Source of the DNA: Mesobacillus jeotgali
Lineage (GTDB): Bacteria; Bacillota; Bacilli; Bacillales; Cytobacillaceae
Reading direction: 5' to 3'
DNA: 64,000 bases
Assembly (NCBI RefSeq): GCF_002874535.1
Contig: NZ_CP025025.1
Coordinates: forward strand, 2,937,312 to 3,001,311
Shown here: one piece after another, positions 27,160-37,036 of the stretch
Numbering within the stretch: the first letter of the stretch is position 1
Layout of the letters: each line of letters starts with the position of its first letter
Translations under genes and position numbers: made by a program
The notes under the pieces: model-generated
What the model was told of the DNA's origin: nothing
Databases searched by the model: none
Seen by the model: the letters and a program-made list of their open reading frames with translations, nothing else

Positions 27160-27191
27160 AAAAAAGAACCCCGGCAAAGTCGGGATTCTTC
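27160..27191 (-). terminator. Terminator of brxB
   Basis: GAA-CCCCGGC pairs with GTCGGGA-TTC around 27168-27190. On the minus strand eight T follow, immediately past the bacilliredoxin stop. Confidence 0.8.
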
Positions 27192-27196
27192 AGTAT

Positions 27197-27634
27197 TTAT
27201 ACTTCTTCGCAATATTCTTCGAATGCGTTTTGCAGTTTGTTCACTACCTGCATCGGATCGTGGCCTTCGATTTCGTGGCGTTCGACCATTGTGCAAAGTT
27301 TCCCGTCCTTAAGCAATGCGAAAGATGGGGATGATGGCGGATAGCCAGTAAAATAGCTACGTGCTTTTTCTGTCGCTTCCTTATCCTGTCCCGCGAAAAC
27401 AGTCACTAGATGATCTGGGCGCTTATCATAATGAACAGCATGTGCTGCTGCAGGACGGGCAATACCTCCGGCGCAACCGCAAACTGAGTTAACCATGACA
27501 AGTGTTGTGCCTTCTTTAGCCAATGCTTGTTCTACTTCCTCGCTCGTTGTTAATTCTGTATATCCAGCTGCCCCAATTTCCTGGCGAGCCTGGCGGACTA
27601 CATCATTCATGAAAAAATTGAAATCCATGCTCAT
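27197..27634 (-). CDS. brxB: Bacilliredoxin BrxB (YqiW)
   Basis: A 145-residue thioredoxin-fold protein of the DUF1094/BrxA-BrxB family that removes bacillithiol from S-bacillithiolated proteins. The C-G-C active site is at residues 52-54 (NSVCGCAGG). ATG 27634 follows GAGGAGAG and gives exactly the length of B. subtilis YqiW; the frame runs open further upstream without a ribosome site. Single gene between art and the mut/bkd region, as in B. subtilis apart from the inserted mut genes. Confidence 0.95.
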   Translation of the reverse strand: MSMDFNFFMNDVVRQARQEIGAAGYTELTTSEEVEQALAKEGTTLVMVNSVCGCAGGIARPAAAHAVHYDKRPDHLVTVFAGQDKEATEKARSYFTGYPPSSPSFALLKDGKLCTMVERHEIEGHDPMQVVNKLQNAFEEYCEEV

Positions 27635-27782
27635 CGATACATCTCTCCTCTGCTGTATAGTAACTAGTACATAAATATATGATACCAATTAAAATAATTT
27701 TTTCAAAGTATGTTTAACTCTTATGGATTACGGGAAAGGTAACAATACAGCTAGATCCATACCCCTAAACTCCCTAGATGAA

Positions 27783-27817
27783 GGACAACGGAACATTCCG
27801 TTGTCCGCTTTTTTTTG
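27783..27817 (+). terminator. Terminator-like hairpin without a gene
   Basis: Perfect 11-base stem GGACAACGGAA / TTCCGTTGTCC (27783-27793, 27796-27806) with a CA loop, then eight T on the plus strand. No plus-strand gene lies upstream for several kb, so its transcript is unknown. Confidence 0.65.
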
Positions 27818-27888
27818 CTGATCACGTAATGCTTTTCTAATTCTGGATCATACCGCGTAATACAAAATGTCCTTAGAATACGAATGTG

Positions 27889-27938
27889 AAAAAAGAGGGT
27901 GCCCCAAAAGATATAACTTTTGGGCTCCCTCTCTTTTT
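27889..27938. terminator. Strong bidirectional terminator hairpin
   Basis: About 20 base pairs: AAAAGAGGG-GCCC-AAAAG pairs with CTTTTGGGC-CCCTCT, with A/T runs at both ends. On the minus strand it can end the mutA-mutB-meaB transcript, whose last stop is at 28178. Confidence 0.8.
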
Positions 27939-27960
27939 TAGTAGCTTGTTATAATTGTCC

Positions 27961-28092
27961 GTTGATTTCCGTTCCAGGCCCTTCGCTTTCCGCGGGGCTG
28001 GCGGTGAGCCTCCTCGCCGCCGTTGGCGCCTGTGGGGTCTCACCTGTCCAGCTGAGCCCGCAGGAGTCTTCACGCCTTCCACTCCAATCAAC
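27961..28092. repeat. Bacillaceae dispersed intergenic element, complete copy
   Basis: A 132-base GC-rich element bounded by GTTGAT and ATCAAC. It starts TTTCCGTTCCAGGC and holds several internal complementary blocks (CTTTCCGCGGGG, GTGAGCCTCCTCGCCGC, GCAGGAGTCTTC). I recognise this as a sequence type found in many copies between genes in Bacillaceae genomes. A broken copy lies at 46736. Its base composition is far from that of the flanking DNA. Function unknown; the 543-base gap here holds no gene. Confidence 0.75.
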
Positions 28093-28177
28093 TAAGGTGT
28101 ATAAATTCATTTTTAAATTCAAAATAAACAAACCAGTTAGTCCTTCTAGGGCATTCAAGTATTGATACCTCAACAGC

Positions 28178-29305
28178 TTAATTTTCATCTCCAAAAAAAG
28201 CTCTAAATAACTCCTCGACACCTGAAGCTACTGGCCTGTTTCCCGAGATGACTTCATTTTCCACCTTAGGAAGCAAGTTCTTTATTGCTGGGTTATGAAA
28301 GAAATGCGCCTGTAGCTGATCGATGATCATATCATTCAGCCACTCTTTTGTCTGGAATCTTCTTCTTTCATCAAAAATTCCACTTTTTCTCGTTAAGCTC
28401 TCAAAGGCTGAGATTGTTTTCCAAATCTCATCAATTCCTTTGCTCTGTAGTGCTGAACTCGTCATAGCAGCTGTCTGCCAGCCTTTTGTCGCTGGCTGCA
28501 GGAAATGCAGGATACGATTATACTCTTCTTTAGTCTTTATCGCTGTTTGTTCGTTTGGACCATCCGCTTTATTCACTATGACTGCATCTGCAAGCTCCAT
28601 GATTCCTTTCTTCATCCCCTGAAGTTCATCACCGGCACCAGTCAGTACGAGAAGCATGAAGAAATCGACCATATCCCTGACGATGACTTCACTTTGACCA
28701 ACCCCAACCGTTTCAACAAGAATGACATCGAACCCGGAAGCTTCACATAATAGCATTGTTTCCCGCGTTTTGCGGTGGACACCACCAAGCTTTCCACCAG
28801 AAGGTGATGGTCGAATGAATGCTCTCGGATTTCTCGCAAGCTTTTCCATCCTCGTCTTATCGCCAAGGATGCTGCCTCCAGTCAGGCTGGAGGTAGGGTC
28901 CACAGCCAGAACTGCAACCTTATGACCCATGTCGCACAGATAGCTGCCAAAGCTCTCGATAAAACTACTCTTGCCAGCACCCGGCACGCCTGTAATGCCA
29001 ATCCTGATCGAATGTCCCGAGTCAGGCAGCAGCTTTTGTAAGAGGGATTGTGCCGTCTGAAAATCATGCTCCGCATTGCTTTCAATCAATGTAATTCCTT
29101 TTGCCAGCGCTGTCCTGTCCCCTGCTTTGATGTCTTTAGCAAGCGAATCTGGATCCAGTTTGCGTAAATTCTTTTTTTTAACGAAACGCCCGGCTTTTGC
29201 TGCCGGCTTTTCGGCATTTCCGCCCGACACTCCAGGCTTCACTACACTTGAAAACGAATCAGCCTTATCGGGATCGAACCATTCCGGCTTTTTCTCATCA
29301 GCCAT
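28178..29305 (-). CDS. meaB: Methylmalonyl-CoA mutase-associated GTPase MeaB
   Basis: A 375-residue G3E-type GTPase that guards cobalamin loading and protects the mutase. Walker A GVPGAGKS at about 106-113 and the NKADG base-recognition motif (VIVNKADG) are present. The ATG overlaps the mutB stop by one base (TAATG), so the two are translationally coupled. The N-terminal 45 residues are low-complexity and basic. Third gene of the mutA-mutB-meaB unit. Confidence 0.95.
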   Translation of the reverse strand: MADEKKPEWFDPDKADSFSSVVKPGVSGGNAEKPAAKAGRFVKKKNLRKLDPDSLAKDIKAGDRTALAKGITLIESNAEHDFQTAQSLLQKLLPDSGHSIRIGITGVPGAGKSSFIESFGSYLCDMGHKVAVLAVDPTSSLTGGSILGDKTRMEKLARNPRAFIRPSPSGGKLGGVHRKTRETMLLCEASGFDVILVETVGVGQSEVIVRDMVDFFMLLVLTGAGDELQGMKKGIMELADAVIVNKADGPNEQTAIKTKEEYNRILHFLQPATKGWQTAAMTSSALQSKGIDEIWKTISAFESLTRKSGIFDERRRFQTKEWLNDMIIDQLQAHFFHNPAIKNLLPKVENEVISGNRPVASGVEELFRAFFGDEN

Positions 29306-31485
29306 TAGCTAGACACTTCCTCATAGCCCAAACGCTCATAAATAGTCCGTAAAACCTTCTGCGCCGCAACAGGAATGACCGTTCCGGGACCAAAAATCGC
29401 ACTTGCTCCATTATCATACAAGAATTGATAATCCTGAGCCGGGATAACCCCGCCGACAATCACGACAATATCCTCGCGGCCTAATTTTTCCAGCTCCTTC
29501 ACAAGCTGCGGCAAAAGTGTTTTATGTCCAGCTGCCAAAGAGCTGATTCCAATCGCATGGACATCATTTTCAACTGCCTGGATCGCTGTTTCTTCAGGCG
29601 TTTGGAAAAGCGGGCCAATATCCACATCAAATCCTAAATCAGCAAAAGCGGTTGAAATGACCTTTGCTCCGCGGTCATGTCCATCCTGTCCCATTTTCGC
29701 AATCATGATGCGGGGCCTGCGTCCCTCATTTTCAAGGAACTCCTGTGTCATTTGCTGGACTTCGGCAATTTCCTCACCATTTGTGAAGGCTGTGCTGTAT
29801 ACTCCGCTGACTGAACGAATAACTGCTTTATGCCTTCCAGCTGCCTTTTCAATTGCATCTGAAATTTCCCCAAGTGTCGCCCTTGCTCGAGCCGCCCTTA
29901 CGGCATATTCCAGCAGGTTGCCTTCTCCTGTTTCTGCCACCCTGGCTAACTCATTTAAAGCGGCTTCAGCTTTTTCATCATCACGGTTTTCTTTCAGCTG
30001 CTTTAACCTTTCAAGCTGCTTCGCTCTAACGGCTGTATTATCAATATCGAGGATTTCCAGAGGATCCTCTTGATCCAGTTTATATTTATTCACGCCGATG
30101 ATCGTTTCTTTTCCAGAGTCGATCTGAGCCTGTCTCCTTGCTGCAGCTTCTTCGATGCGCATTTTTGGAAGACCGGTTTCAATTGCTTTCGCCATCCCGC
30201 CAAGACTTTCAATTTCTTCGATATGCTCCCAGGCACGCTCGATGAGTGAATTGGTCAAGCTTTCAACATAGTAACTGCCTGCCCATGGATCGATGACCTT
30301 TGTAATCCCGGTTTCTTCCTGAAGAAATAGTTGAGTATTACGGGCGATGCGCGCTGAAAAATCAGTCGGCAGAGCGATGGCTTCATCAAGTGCATTCGTA
30401 TGCAGTGATTGGGTATGCCCCATGGCTGCTGCATGTGCTTCGATTAATGTCCGGATTACATTATTATAAGGATCCTGTTCGGTCAGACTCCAACCAGATG
30501 TTTGCGAATGAGTTCTCAATGCCATCGACTTTTCATTTTTTGGATTGAATGTCTTAATCATTTTTGCCCAGATAAAGCGGGCAGCCCTCATTTTGGCTAC
30601 TTCCATGAAATAGTTCATGCCAATCGCCCAGAAGAAGCTTAAGCGTGGTGCGAATGAATCAATATCAATGCCAGCCTGAAGACCGGTTCTCACATATTCA
30701 AGACCATCCGCAAGAGTGTACGCCAATTCGATATCCGCGGGAGCACCAGCTTCCTGCATATGATAGCCTGAAATACTGATAGAATTGAATTTCGGCATAT
30801 ATTTGGAAGTATACTCAAAAATATCGGCAATGATTTTCATAGACATTTCGGGTGGATATATGTACGTGTTCCTGACCATATACTCCTTCAGGATGTCATT
30901 CTGAATCGTTCCGGATAATTGATCCTGTGTCACACCCTGTTCCTCGGCAGTCACGATGAAAAACGCCATGATTGGCAGGACCGCACCATTCATTGTCATG
31001 GATACAGACATCTGGTCGAGCGGGATACCGTCAAACAGAATTTTCATATCTAAAATAGAATCAATTGCAACTCCGGCTTTCCCGACGTCACCCTCGACCC
31101 GAGGATGGTCAGAATCATAGCCCCGGTGTGTTGCCAGGTCAAAGGCAACAGACAAACCTTTTTGCCCCATCGCAAGGTTTCGCCTGTAAAATGCGTTGCT
31201 TTCTTCTGCAGTCGAAAAACCTGCATACTGTCTTACCGTCCATGGACGGTTCACATACATCGCTGGATATGGTCCCCTTGTATAGGGTGGGAGGCCGGGC
31301 ATGCCTGCCATATGTTCCGATGATGTTACATCTTCTTTTGTGTACACTGGCTTAACCTTGATCTGCTCATTCGTTTCAAATAACAGATCATCGATGTTTT
31401 GCTGAATGTGGTGATCCACTTTTTCCTTGCTGACTTCCTTTTCCTCAGCAAATAAACATACTTTTGTAAAATCAGGCTTTTGCAT
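29305..31485 (-). CDS. mutB: Methylmalonyl-CoA mutase, catalytic large subunit
   Basis: B12-dependent isomerase converting (R)-methylmalonyl-CoA to succinyl-CoA. 726 residues: an N-terminal TIM-barrel substrate domain ([15 protein letters not shown], then [14 protein letters not shown]) and a C-terminal cobalamin domain with DGHDRG, whose His603 is the lower axial cobalt ligand. ATG 31485 follows GGAGG and overlaps the mutA stop by 14 bases. Its complete motifs make this the catalytic chain. Confidence 0.96.
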   Translation of the reverse strand: MQKPDFTKVCLFAEEKEVSKEKVDHHIQQNIDDLLFETNEQIKVKPVYTKEDVTSSEHMAGMPGLPPYTRGPYPAMYVNRPWTVRQYAGFSTAEESNAFYRRNLAMGQKGLSVAFDLATHRGYDSDHPRVEGDVGKAGVAIDSILDMKILFDGIPLDQMSVSMTMNGAVLPIMAFFIVTAEEQGVTQDQLSGTIQNDILKEYMVRNTYIYPPEMSMKIIADIFEYTSKYMPKFNSISISGYHMQEAGAPADIELAYTLADGLEYVRTGLQAGIDIDSFAPRLSFFWAIGMNYFMEVAKMRAARFIWAKMIKTFNPKNEKSMALRTHSQTSGWSLTEQDPYNNVIRTLIEAHAAAMGHTQSLHTNALDEAIALPTDFSARIARNTQLFLQEETGITKVIDPWAGSYYVESLTNSLIERAWEHIEEIESLGGMAKAIETGLPKMRIEEAAARRQAQIDSGKETIIGVNKYKLDQEDPLEILDIDNTAVRAKQLERLKQLKENRDDEKAEAALNELARVAETGEGNLLEYAVRAARARATLGEISDAIEKAAGRHKAVIRSVSGVYSTAFTNGEEIAEVQQMTQEFLENEGRRPRIMIAKMGQDGHDRGAKVISTAFADLGFDVDIGPLFQTPEETAIQAVENDVHAIGISSLAAGHKTLLPQLVKELEKLGREDIVVIVGGVIPAQDYQFLYDNGASAIFGPGTVIPVAAQKVLRTIYERLGYEEVSS

Positions 31486-33427
31486 TTGCGCCAACCTCCA
31501 TTTCCTGAAGCATAGCTGATAGAGTCTGTACGGCATTGCTTCTTACATGCAGGAACTCAATAATGCCGGAAATTTTCCATTCGCTTTGTTTCTCGTCCGG
31601 GATGCCTGCCAGGTAAAGCTTGACATCGTGCTCCCTTGTAATCTCCTGCGCCAGCACCGGCCCAAAAGAATTGTAGGCAGACTGATCGCCACAAATAACA
31701 AACTGACGTGCATTCGACGAGTTAATAAACTGAATCGCTGCTGAAATGGTGTCCACCTCGCTGCTTCTTTCAGCATGGATTCCTCCGGCTGACAATAATC
31801 CGGAAATAAAATCTGCTCTTGCCTTATGCTTCTTCAGCTCACCCAGGCAAATTAGGCCGACAATAGGGTCGACACCCTTTTTCTCAAGTTTCATAGCCTT
31901 GAACCTCAATTCTTCATAAGGCTCAGCTAATCTTTTTAATTTTAAAGGTGTAAAGCTTGGTTTCACTTCTTTAAAACTATCTTTGAGAGAACTCTCAGAC
32001 TCAATTTTCCCTATGATGGCATCAAGGGAATCAATCATATAATCTCTTTGTATCTCTTGGACAACAGGTTCACTGATATCATCCGAAAGATTCGCATAAA
32101 CGTTGGTTCCAATCATGCTCTTTTTACGTGTGAAAATATCTTGTTCGCGTACCTCAGCTGTCTGCGCTATCTGCTCTTGAAGCCAGCCGGATTTCAGCGC
32201 TTCATAAATCCCGCCCTTGCGATCCACCTCGAGGAATAGCTCCCATGATTTTTCTGCCAGTTCCTTTGTCAATGACTCGACATACCAGGAACCTCCTGCA
32301 GGGTCGGCCACTTTTTCAAGATGGGCTTCAGATTTAAGCACCAGTTGCGTATTTCGGGCAACCCTTTCGGAAAAAAGATTCGCAGATCCTGCTGGCTCGT
32401 CAAAGCTTCCAGTATGAAGGTATTGGATTCCGCCCAAAACAGCCGCAAAGGCTTCATTTCCAGCCCTAAGCATGTTCACGTATGGATCAAAAATAGTTTT
32501 TGTGAACTTTGAGGTTTCAGCAGATAGGACCATTTTGCGGTCTTCATCTTCTGCGCCGAAAGCTTCTGTAGTTTTACTCCATAAGAGCCTGGCAGTTCTA
32601 AGTTTGGCCGTTTCCATGAAGAAGTTTGAACCAACCGCAAAATGGAATACGATCTTTGATAACGCTTTCTTTAATTCCCATCCATTGTCAAGCAACTTTT
32701 GCAGAAGATAAACTCCGGTAGAAATGGCAATAGCCAGTTCCTGCACTGCATTAGCGCCGCTGTTATGGTATGGGACGGTATTGATCAGTACTGTCTTTAC
32801 TTCTGGTAATTGATCCGCTGCTTCTTCAAGGACCTTTGACCATTTCGTAAAAAATTCCTTTTCCTCCGTTGGGAGTCCACCAATCATACTCGCTTCGGCA
32901 ACAGGATCCACAGCAACGAAACCAGATAGCTTTTCTTCGCTACCAGCAACCTTACTGGCAGTAGTCAAAGCTGCAAGCAATGGAGTCTGAAGCAATCCAG
33001 CATCCAGGCTTAGAGGGTACTTATTTTTATAGGAAGAGAGACATGACACCAATGCACGATTATCGTAAAATAACTCTGGTTTTACATCAAAGGAAATGGC
33101 TGTTTGTCCCTTTGATAGCGCGTTGTCTAGTTTCTCTTTCAGCTCTTCAACATCTGAGTAAAAGACGCGGTTTGCAATATGCCAGGACTCTGACTGGTAT
33201 CCAAGAGATTGGATGCCTCTTTTATAATCTGGCTGACCAGGCAGATCTCCGGACAATTCATCTGGAAGATCCCCTTTTGTATAAAGCGGTTTAAGCGTAA
33301 TATCCTCATATGTATTCGTATAAAGCGAATCAATTGGCTTGCCTTTTAATGAAGCAGCAGCTTTTGCCTGCCAATCTTCAAATGTTGCATCTTTGAACGA
33401 GGTAGCTTTCATTTTTTCAATTGTCAT
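31472..33427 (-). CDS. mutA: Methylmalonyl-CoA mutase, small subunit
   Basis: A 651-residue paralogue of the catalytic chain, expected to form the heterodimer with MutB. It keeps the TIM-barrel and a shortened B12-like C-terminal domain but lacks the DxHxxG cobalt-ligand motif, as known for the non-catalytic subunit. The ATG at 33427 has only a weak AAGG upstream, and the frame is open about 60 codons further back, so the start is the least certain part. A promoter-like pair lies about 90 bases upstream. Confidence 0.92.
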   Translation of the reverse strand: MTIEKMKATSFKDATFEDWQAKAAASLKGKPIDSLYTNTYEDITLKPLYTKGDLPDELSGDLPGQPDYKRGIQSLGYQSESWHIANRVFYSDVEELKEKLDNALSKGQTAISFDVKPELFYDNRALVSCLSSYKNKYPLSLDAGLLQTPLLAALTTASKVAGSEEKLSGFVAVDPVAEASMIGGLPTEEKEFFTKWSKVLEEAADQLPEVKTVLINTVPYHNSGANAVQELAIAISTGVYLLQKLLDNGWELKKALSKIVFHFAVGSNFFMETAKLRTARLLWSKTTEAFGAEDEDRKMVLSAETSKFTKTIFDPYVNMLRAGNEAFAAVLGGIQYLHTGSFDEPAGSANLFSERVARNTQLVLKSEAHLEKVADPAGGSWYVESLTKELAEKSWELFLEVDRKGGIYEALKSGWLQEQIAQTAEVREQDIFTRKKSMIGTNVYANLSDDISEPVVQEIQRDYMIDSLDAIIGKIESESSLKDSFKEVKPSFTPLKLKRLAEPYEELRFKAMKLEKKGVDPIVGLICLGELKKHKARADFISGLLSAGGIHAERSSEVDTISAAIQFINSSNARQFVICGDQSAYNSFGPVLAQEITREHDVKLYLAGIPDEKQSEWKISGIIEFLHVRSNAVQTLSAMLQEMEVGANAKA

Positions 33428-33509
33428 AAACCTTACTGTCCATAGTTCAGACAGCTTTCCCCCCTTCACCAAAAATTGTAGTAAAATTCTAATTTTTATA
33501 CTCTTCTTT

Positions 33510-33538
33510 ATTTTAGTATACGAATGCTTTTCAAGCAA
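33510..33538 (-). promoter_or_regulatory. Probable promoter of mutA-mutB-meaB
   Basis: On the minus strand TTGCTT (33538-33533) and TAAAAT (33515-33510) with a 17-base spacer, downstream of the bkdB terminator. This gives the mutase genes a promoter separate from bkd. Confidence 0.5.
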
Positions 33539-33561
33539 CGAAGGACATTTTATGTGACCGA

Positions 33562-33600
33562 GCAAAAAAAATAGAACGCCCAGGTTCTCCTGGGCGTTCT
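33562..33600 (-). terminator. Terminator of the bkd operon
   Basis: Perfect 12-base stem AGAACGCCCAGG / CCTGGGCGTTCT (33573-33584, 33589-33600). On the minus strand ATTTTTTTTGC follows, ten bases past the bkdB stop. Confidence 0.93.
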
Positions 33601-33609
33601 GCAAATTTA

Positions 33610-34929
33610 TTAATAGATAGACGTAGATTCTTTTGATGTATTCTCAAGGATCTCTTTAACCCTTGCAAGGAAACGGCCGCAAACCAGGCCATCCAGTACA
33701 CGGTGATCAAGAGATAGACATAGGTTCACCATATCACGAACAGCGATCATGCCGTTGTTCATGACTACAGGGCGCTTAACGATCGATTCTACCTGGAGAA
33801 TCGCTGCCTGAGGGTAATTGATGATTCCCATTGATTGAACGGAACCGAAAGAACCTGTGTTGTTGACAGTGAACGTTCCGCCTTGCATATCCTCGGAACG
33901 AAGCTTGCCAGTGCGGACCTTTTGGGCAAGTTCATTGATTTCCCGGCCAATGCCTTTGATTGTTTTTTCGTCTGCATTCTTGATGACAGGTACGAATAGT
34001 GCATCATCAGTCGCGACTGCAATTGAAATATTGATATCTTTTTTCTGGATGATCTTATCGCCAGCCCACATTGAATTGATTTGCGGGAATTCCTTCAAAG
34101 CCTGGGCTACTGCCTTTACGAAGAAAGCAAAGAAAGTAAGATTGAAGCCTTCTTTTTTCTTGAAATCATCCTTTAAGCCATTCCTGTACTCTACAAGATT
34201 CGTAACATCCACTTCTACCATCGTCCATGCGTGCGGAGCTTCATGCTTGCTGCGCAGCATGTTCGCTGCAATCGCCTTGCGCACGCCAGTCACAGGGATT
34301 TCAATGTCACCCGGAGCAACTGGTACAGACGGAGCAGGCGCAGCTGGCTGTGCCTGTGCCGCAGGCTGCGTTTGTGCCACAGCCTGTGCTGGTGCAGATT
34401 GTTCCTGAGCAGCTTCTTTTGGTGCTTCAGTCTGTGCAGAAGCTTGAGGAATATTACCGGATTCTATCACTTGCTTAAGATCCTTACGAGTAATCCTTCC
34501 GCCAGCTCCACTTCCCTTGACCTGGGATAAATCAATATTATTTTCCTGAGCAAGCTTCAATACTGCAGGTGAATATCTAGCCTTGCTTCCTTCTTCCGTT
34601 GCAGGTGCTGAAGTTGCACTTGCACTTGTTGCAGATGCAGAATCTGATGAAGCTGCATCAGCTGCTGGTGCTTCTTCAGAAGCTCCGCCTTCAATTTCAA
34701 TCGTGCAGATAATCTCACCAACTGCTAATGTATCCCCTTCACCTGCAATCAATTCTTTGATTGTACCCGAAAATGAAGATGGTACCTCAGCATTTACTTT
34801 GTCGGTCATGACTTCTGCAAGTGGATCGTATTTATTTACTTTGTCGCCAACGGAAACCAGCCACTTGCTGATTGTCCCCTCAGTTACACTCTCACCTAAT
34901 TGAGGCATTTTAATTTGTTCGATTGCCAC
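33610..34929 (-). CDS. bkdB: Branched-chain 2-oxoacid dehydrogenase E2 (lipoamide acyltransferase)
   Basis: Core transacylase of the branched-chain 2-oxoacid dehydrogenase complex. 439 residues: lipoyl domain with Lys44 in MTDKVNAE, an Ala/Pro/Gln-rich linker, a peripheral-subunit-binding domain (about 120-157), a second flexible linker, and a catalytic domain ending in the SLDHRVLDG active-site motif. GTG start at 34929 with AGGAGGG upstream. Last gene of the bkd operon. The long AQ-rich linker is a normal swinging-arm segment. Confidence 0.96.
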   Translation of the reverse strand: MAIEQIKMPQLGESVTEGTISKWLVSVGDKVNKYDPLAEVMTDKVNAEVPSSFSGTIKELIAGEGDTLAVGEIICTIEIEGGASEEAPAADAASSDSASATSASATSAPATEEGSKARYSPAVLKLAQENNIDLSQVKGSGAGGRITRKDLKQVIESGNIPQASAQTEAPKEAAQEQSAPAQAVAQTQPAAQAQPAAPAPSVPVAPGDIEIPVTGVRKAIAANMLRSKHEAPHAWTMVEVDVTNLVEYRNGLKDDFKKKEGFNLTFFAFFVKAVAQALKEFPQINSMWAGDKIIQKKDINISIAVATDDALFVPVIKNADEKTIKGIGREINELAQKVRTGKLRSEDMQGGTFTVNNTGSFGSVQSMGIINYPQAAILQVESIVKRPVVMNNGMIAVRDMVNLCLSLDHRVLDGLVCGRFLARVKEILENTSKESTSIY

Positions 34930-34974
34930 AGATTGACCCTCCTTCTCCATCATTCTATATCCAATGTGACTATG

Positions 34975-35958
34975 TTAAAATTCGGCAAGCTCTCTCATTG
35001 CTTTTTCAACTTTATCAGGATTGATCATGAAATATTTCTCCATTGTTGGAGCATAAGGCATTGCTGGCACATCCGGTCCTGCCAGTCTCTTGATTGGTGC
35101 GTCCAATTCAAACAAGCAATGTTCTGCGATGATCGCAGAAACTTCACTCATGATGCTGCCTTCTTTGTTGTCTTCCGTCACAAGAAGAACCTTACCTGTT
35201 TTCGAAGCAGCCTCGATAATTGCTTCCTTATCCAATGGATATACAGTTCGAAGGTCAAGGATATGAGCAGAAATTCCGTCTTTTGCAAGCCTTTCAGCTG
35301 CCTGCAGTGCAAAGTGGACCGCGAGACCGTAAGTGATGACGGTGATATCCTCGCCTTCACGCTTCACGTCAGCTTTGCCGATTGGAAGAACATAATCATC
35401 TTCAGGAACTTCGCCTTTGATCAATCGGTAGGCACGCTTATGTTCAAAGAATAATACTGGATCCTCATCCCTGATCGCCGCTTTCAATAATCCTTTTACA
35501 TCATAAGGAGTTGAAGGCATGACAATTTTCAAGCCGGGCTGATTCGCAAACACAGCCTCAACAGACTGGGAATGATAAAGGGCACCGTGTACACCGCCGC
35601 CATAAGGTGCACGGATGACCATCGGGCAGCTCCAGTCATTGTTTGAACGGTAACGAATTCTTGCAGCCTCCGAAATAATCTGGTTTACAGCAGGCATAAT
35701 GAAATCAGCGAACTGCATTTCAGCTATCGGGCGCATACCGTACATGGCAGCTCCAATTCCAACCCCTGCGATTGCTGATTCTGCCAAAGGTGCATCAAGA
35801 ACGCGATCTTCGCCGAACTGGTCATAAAGACCTTGAGTCGCTTTAAATACTCCACCTTTTTTACCAACATCTTCACCGAGGACAAAAACTCTCGGATCTC
35901 TTTCCATCTCTTCTTTGATCGCTAATGTAACTGCATCTATATAAGAAATAACCGCCAT
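34975..35958 (-). CDS. bkdAB: Branched-chain 2-oxoacid dehydrogenase E1 beta
   Basis: 327-residue beta chain of the thiamine-diphosphate-dependent decarboxylase. GEDVGKKGGVFKATQGL near the N-terminus and the APLAESAIAGVGIGAA cofactor-side motif are typical. It follows the alpha chain by 12 bases, with GGGGG upstream of its ATG. Together they decarboxylate the 2-oxoacids of Val, Leu and Ile. Confidence 0.96.
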   Translation of the reverse strand: MAVISYIDAVTLAIKEEMERDPRVFVLGEDVGKKGGVFKATQGLYDQFGEDRVLDAPLAESAIAGVGIGAAMYGMRPIAEMQFADFIMPAVNQIISEAARIRYRSNNDWSCPMVIRAPYGGGVHGALYHSQSVEAVFANQPGLKIVMPSTPYDVKGLLKAAIRDEDPVLFFEHKRAYRLIKGEVPEDDYVLPIGKADVKREGEDITVITYGLAVHFALQAAERLAKDGISAHILDLRTVYPLDKEAIIEAASKTGKVLLVTEDNKEGSIMSEVSAIIAEHCLFELDAPIKRLAGPDVPAMPYAPTMEKYFMINPDKVEKAMRELAEF

Positions 35959-35970
35959 TTTTGTTCCCCC

Positions 35971-36966
35971 TTACTCTTCAGCATATACGTATTTCAAAGC
36001 ATGTTCAGGCTCTGCATACGGTGCATTTTCAGCATAATCAGTTGCTTCATTAACCAGCTTCATGATTTTATCGTTGATTTCTTTTTCAATCTCATCGTTC
36101 AAGATGCCATTTTCCTTCAAATAAGCACCGAACGTAATGATTGGATCCTTTGTTTTGGCCTGCGCAACTTCATCTGGCGCGCGATAGCTTCTGTCGTCAT
36201 CGTCTGATGAGTGTGGAGTCAGGCGGTAAGACACTGCCTCGACTAGTGTAGGCCCTTCTCCGCGGCGTCCGCGGTCGGCAGCTTCCTTAACCACTTTATA
36301 TACTTCTAGTGGATCATTCCCATCTACTGTGAATCCTGGCATGCCATACCCGATTGCGCGATCTGAAACCTTCTCAGCGGCAACTTGTCTCTCATAAGGT
36401 ATTGAAATCGCATATTTATTGTTCTCAACCATGAAAATGACCGGAAGCTTATGTACTCCCGCAAAGTTAGCGCCTTCATGGAAATCTCCCTGGTTGGAAG
36501 AACCTTCACCAAAAGTAACAAATGTGACAAGGTCTTTTTTCTCCATTTTACCTGCAAGGGCGATTCCGACAGCGTGTGGAACCTGTGTTGTAACTGGTGA
36601 AGAACCTGTTACGATCCTATTTTTCTTTTGTCCGAAGTGTCCAGGCATCTGGCGGCCTCCAGAGTTAGGGTCTTCCGCTTTTGCAAAACCAGAAAGCATC
36701 AAGTCTTTAGCCGTCATGCCAAAAGTTAAGACCACACCCATATCCCTGTAGTAAGGAAGAACGTAATCCTTCTCTCGGTCAAGTGCGAATGCAGCTCCCA
36801 CCTGTGCCGCTTCCTGGCCCTGACAGGAAATAACAAACGGAATTTTACCTGCGCGGTTCAACAGCCACATCCGCTCATCGAGGCGGCGGGCTAACAGCAT
36901 TGTTTCATACATTTCCAAAACCTTTTCATCACTTAAGCCAAGTGCAGCGTGACGATTTTCTGCCAT
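35971..36966 (-). CDS. bkdAA: Branched-chain 2-oxoacid dehydrogenase E1 alpha
   Basis: 331 residues, matching the B. subtilis subunit. The thiamine diphosphate motif begins at FGEGSSNQGDFHEG and ends with VENNKYAIS. The regulatory Ser/Thr loop region (YRLTPHSSDDDDRSYR) is also recognisable. ATG 36966 follows GGGAGG; the frame is open back to 37143 into lpdV. 70 bases downstream of lpdV in the same operon. Confidence 0.95.
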   Translation of the reverse strand: MAENRHAALGLSDEKVLEMYETMLLARRLDERMWLLNRAGKIPFVISCQGQEAAQVGAAFALDREKDYVLPYYRDMGVVLTFGMTAKDLMLSGFAKAEDPNSGGRQMPGHFGQKKNRIVTGSSPVTTQVPHAVGIALAGKMEKKDLVTFVTFGEGSSNQGDFHEGANFAGVHKLPVIFMVENNKYAISIPYERQVAAEKVSDRAIGYGMPGFTVDGNDPLEVYKVVKEAADRGRRGEGPTLVEAVSYRLTPHSSDDDDRSYRAPDEVAQAKTKDPIITFGAYLKENGILNDEIEKEINDKIMKLVNEATDYAENAPYAEPEHALKYVYAEE

Positions 36967-37036
36967 CTTTATACCTCCCAATTGTTCGTACAAGGCTCTT
37001 TTCCAGGGAAAAGAGCTCTTGTTTATAAAATAGAAA

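Noticed and set aside
27873-28221. Overlapping short open frames on both strands at 27.9-28.2 kb
   Set aside because: They translate the GC-rich dispersed element and the terminator; no ribosome sites or protein features.
33857-34408. 183-codon plus-strand open frame with Ala/Cys-rich end
   Set aside because: Mirror of the bkdB linker and catalytic domain; low-complexity translation of the reverse strand, no ribosome site.
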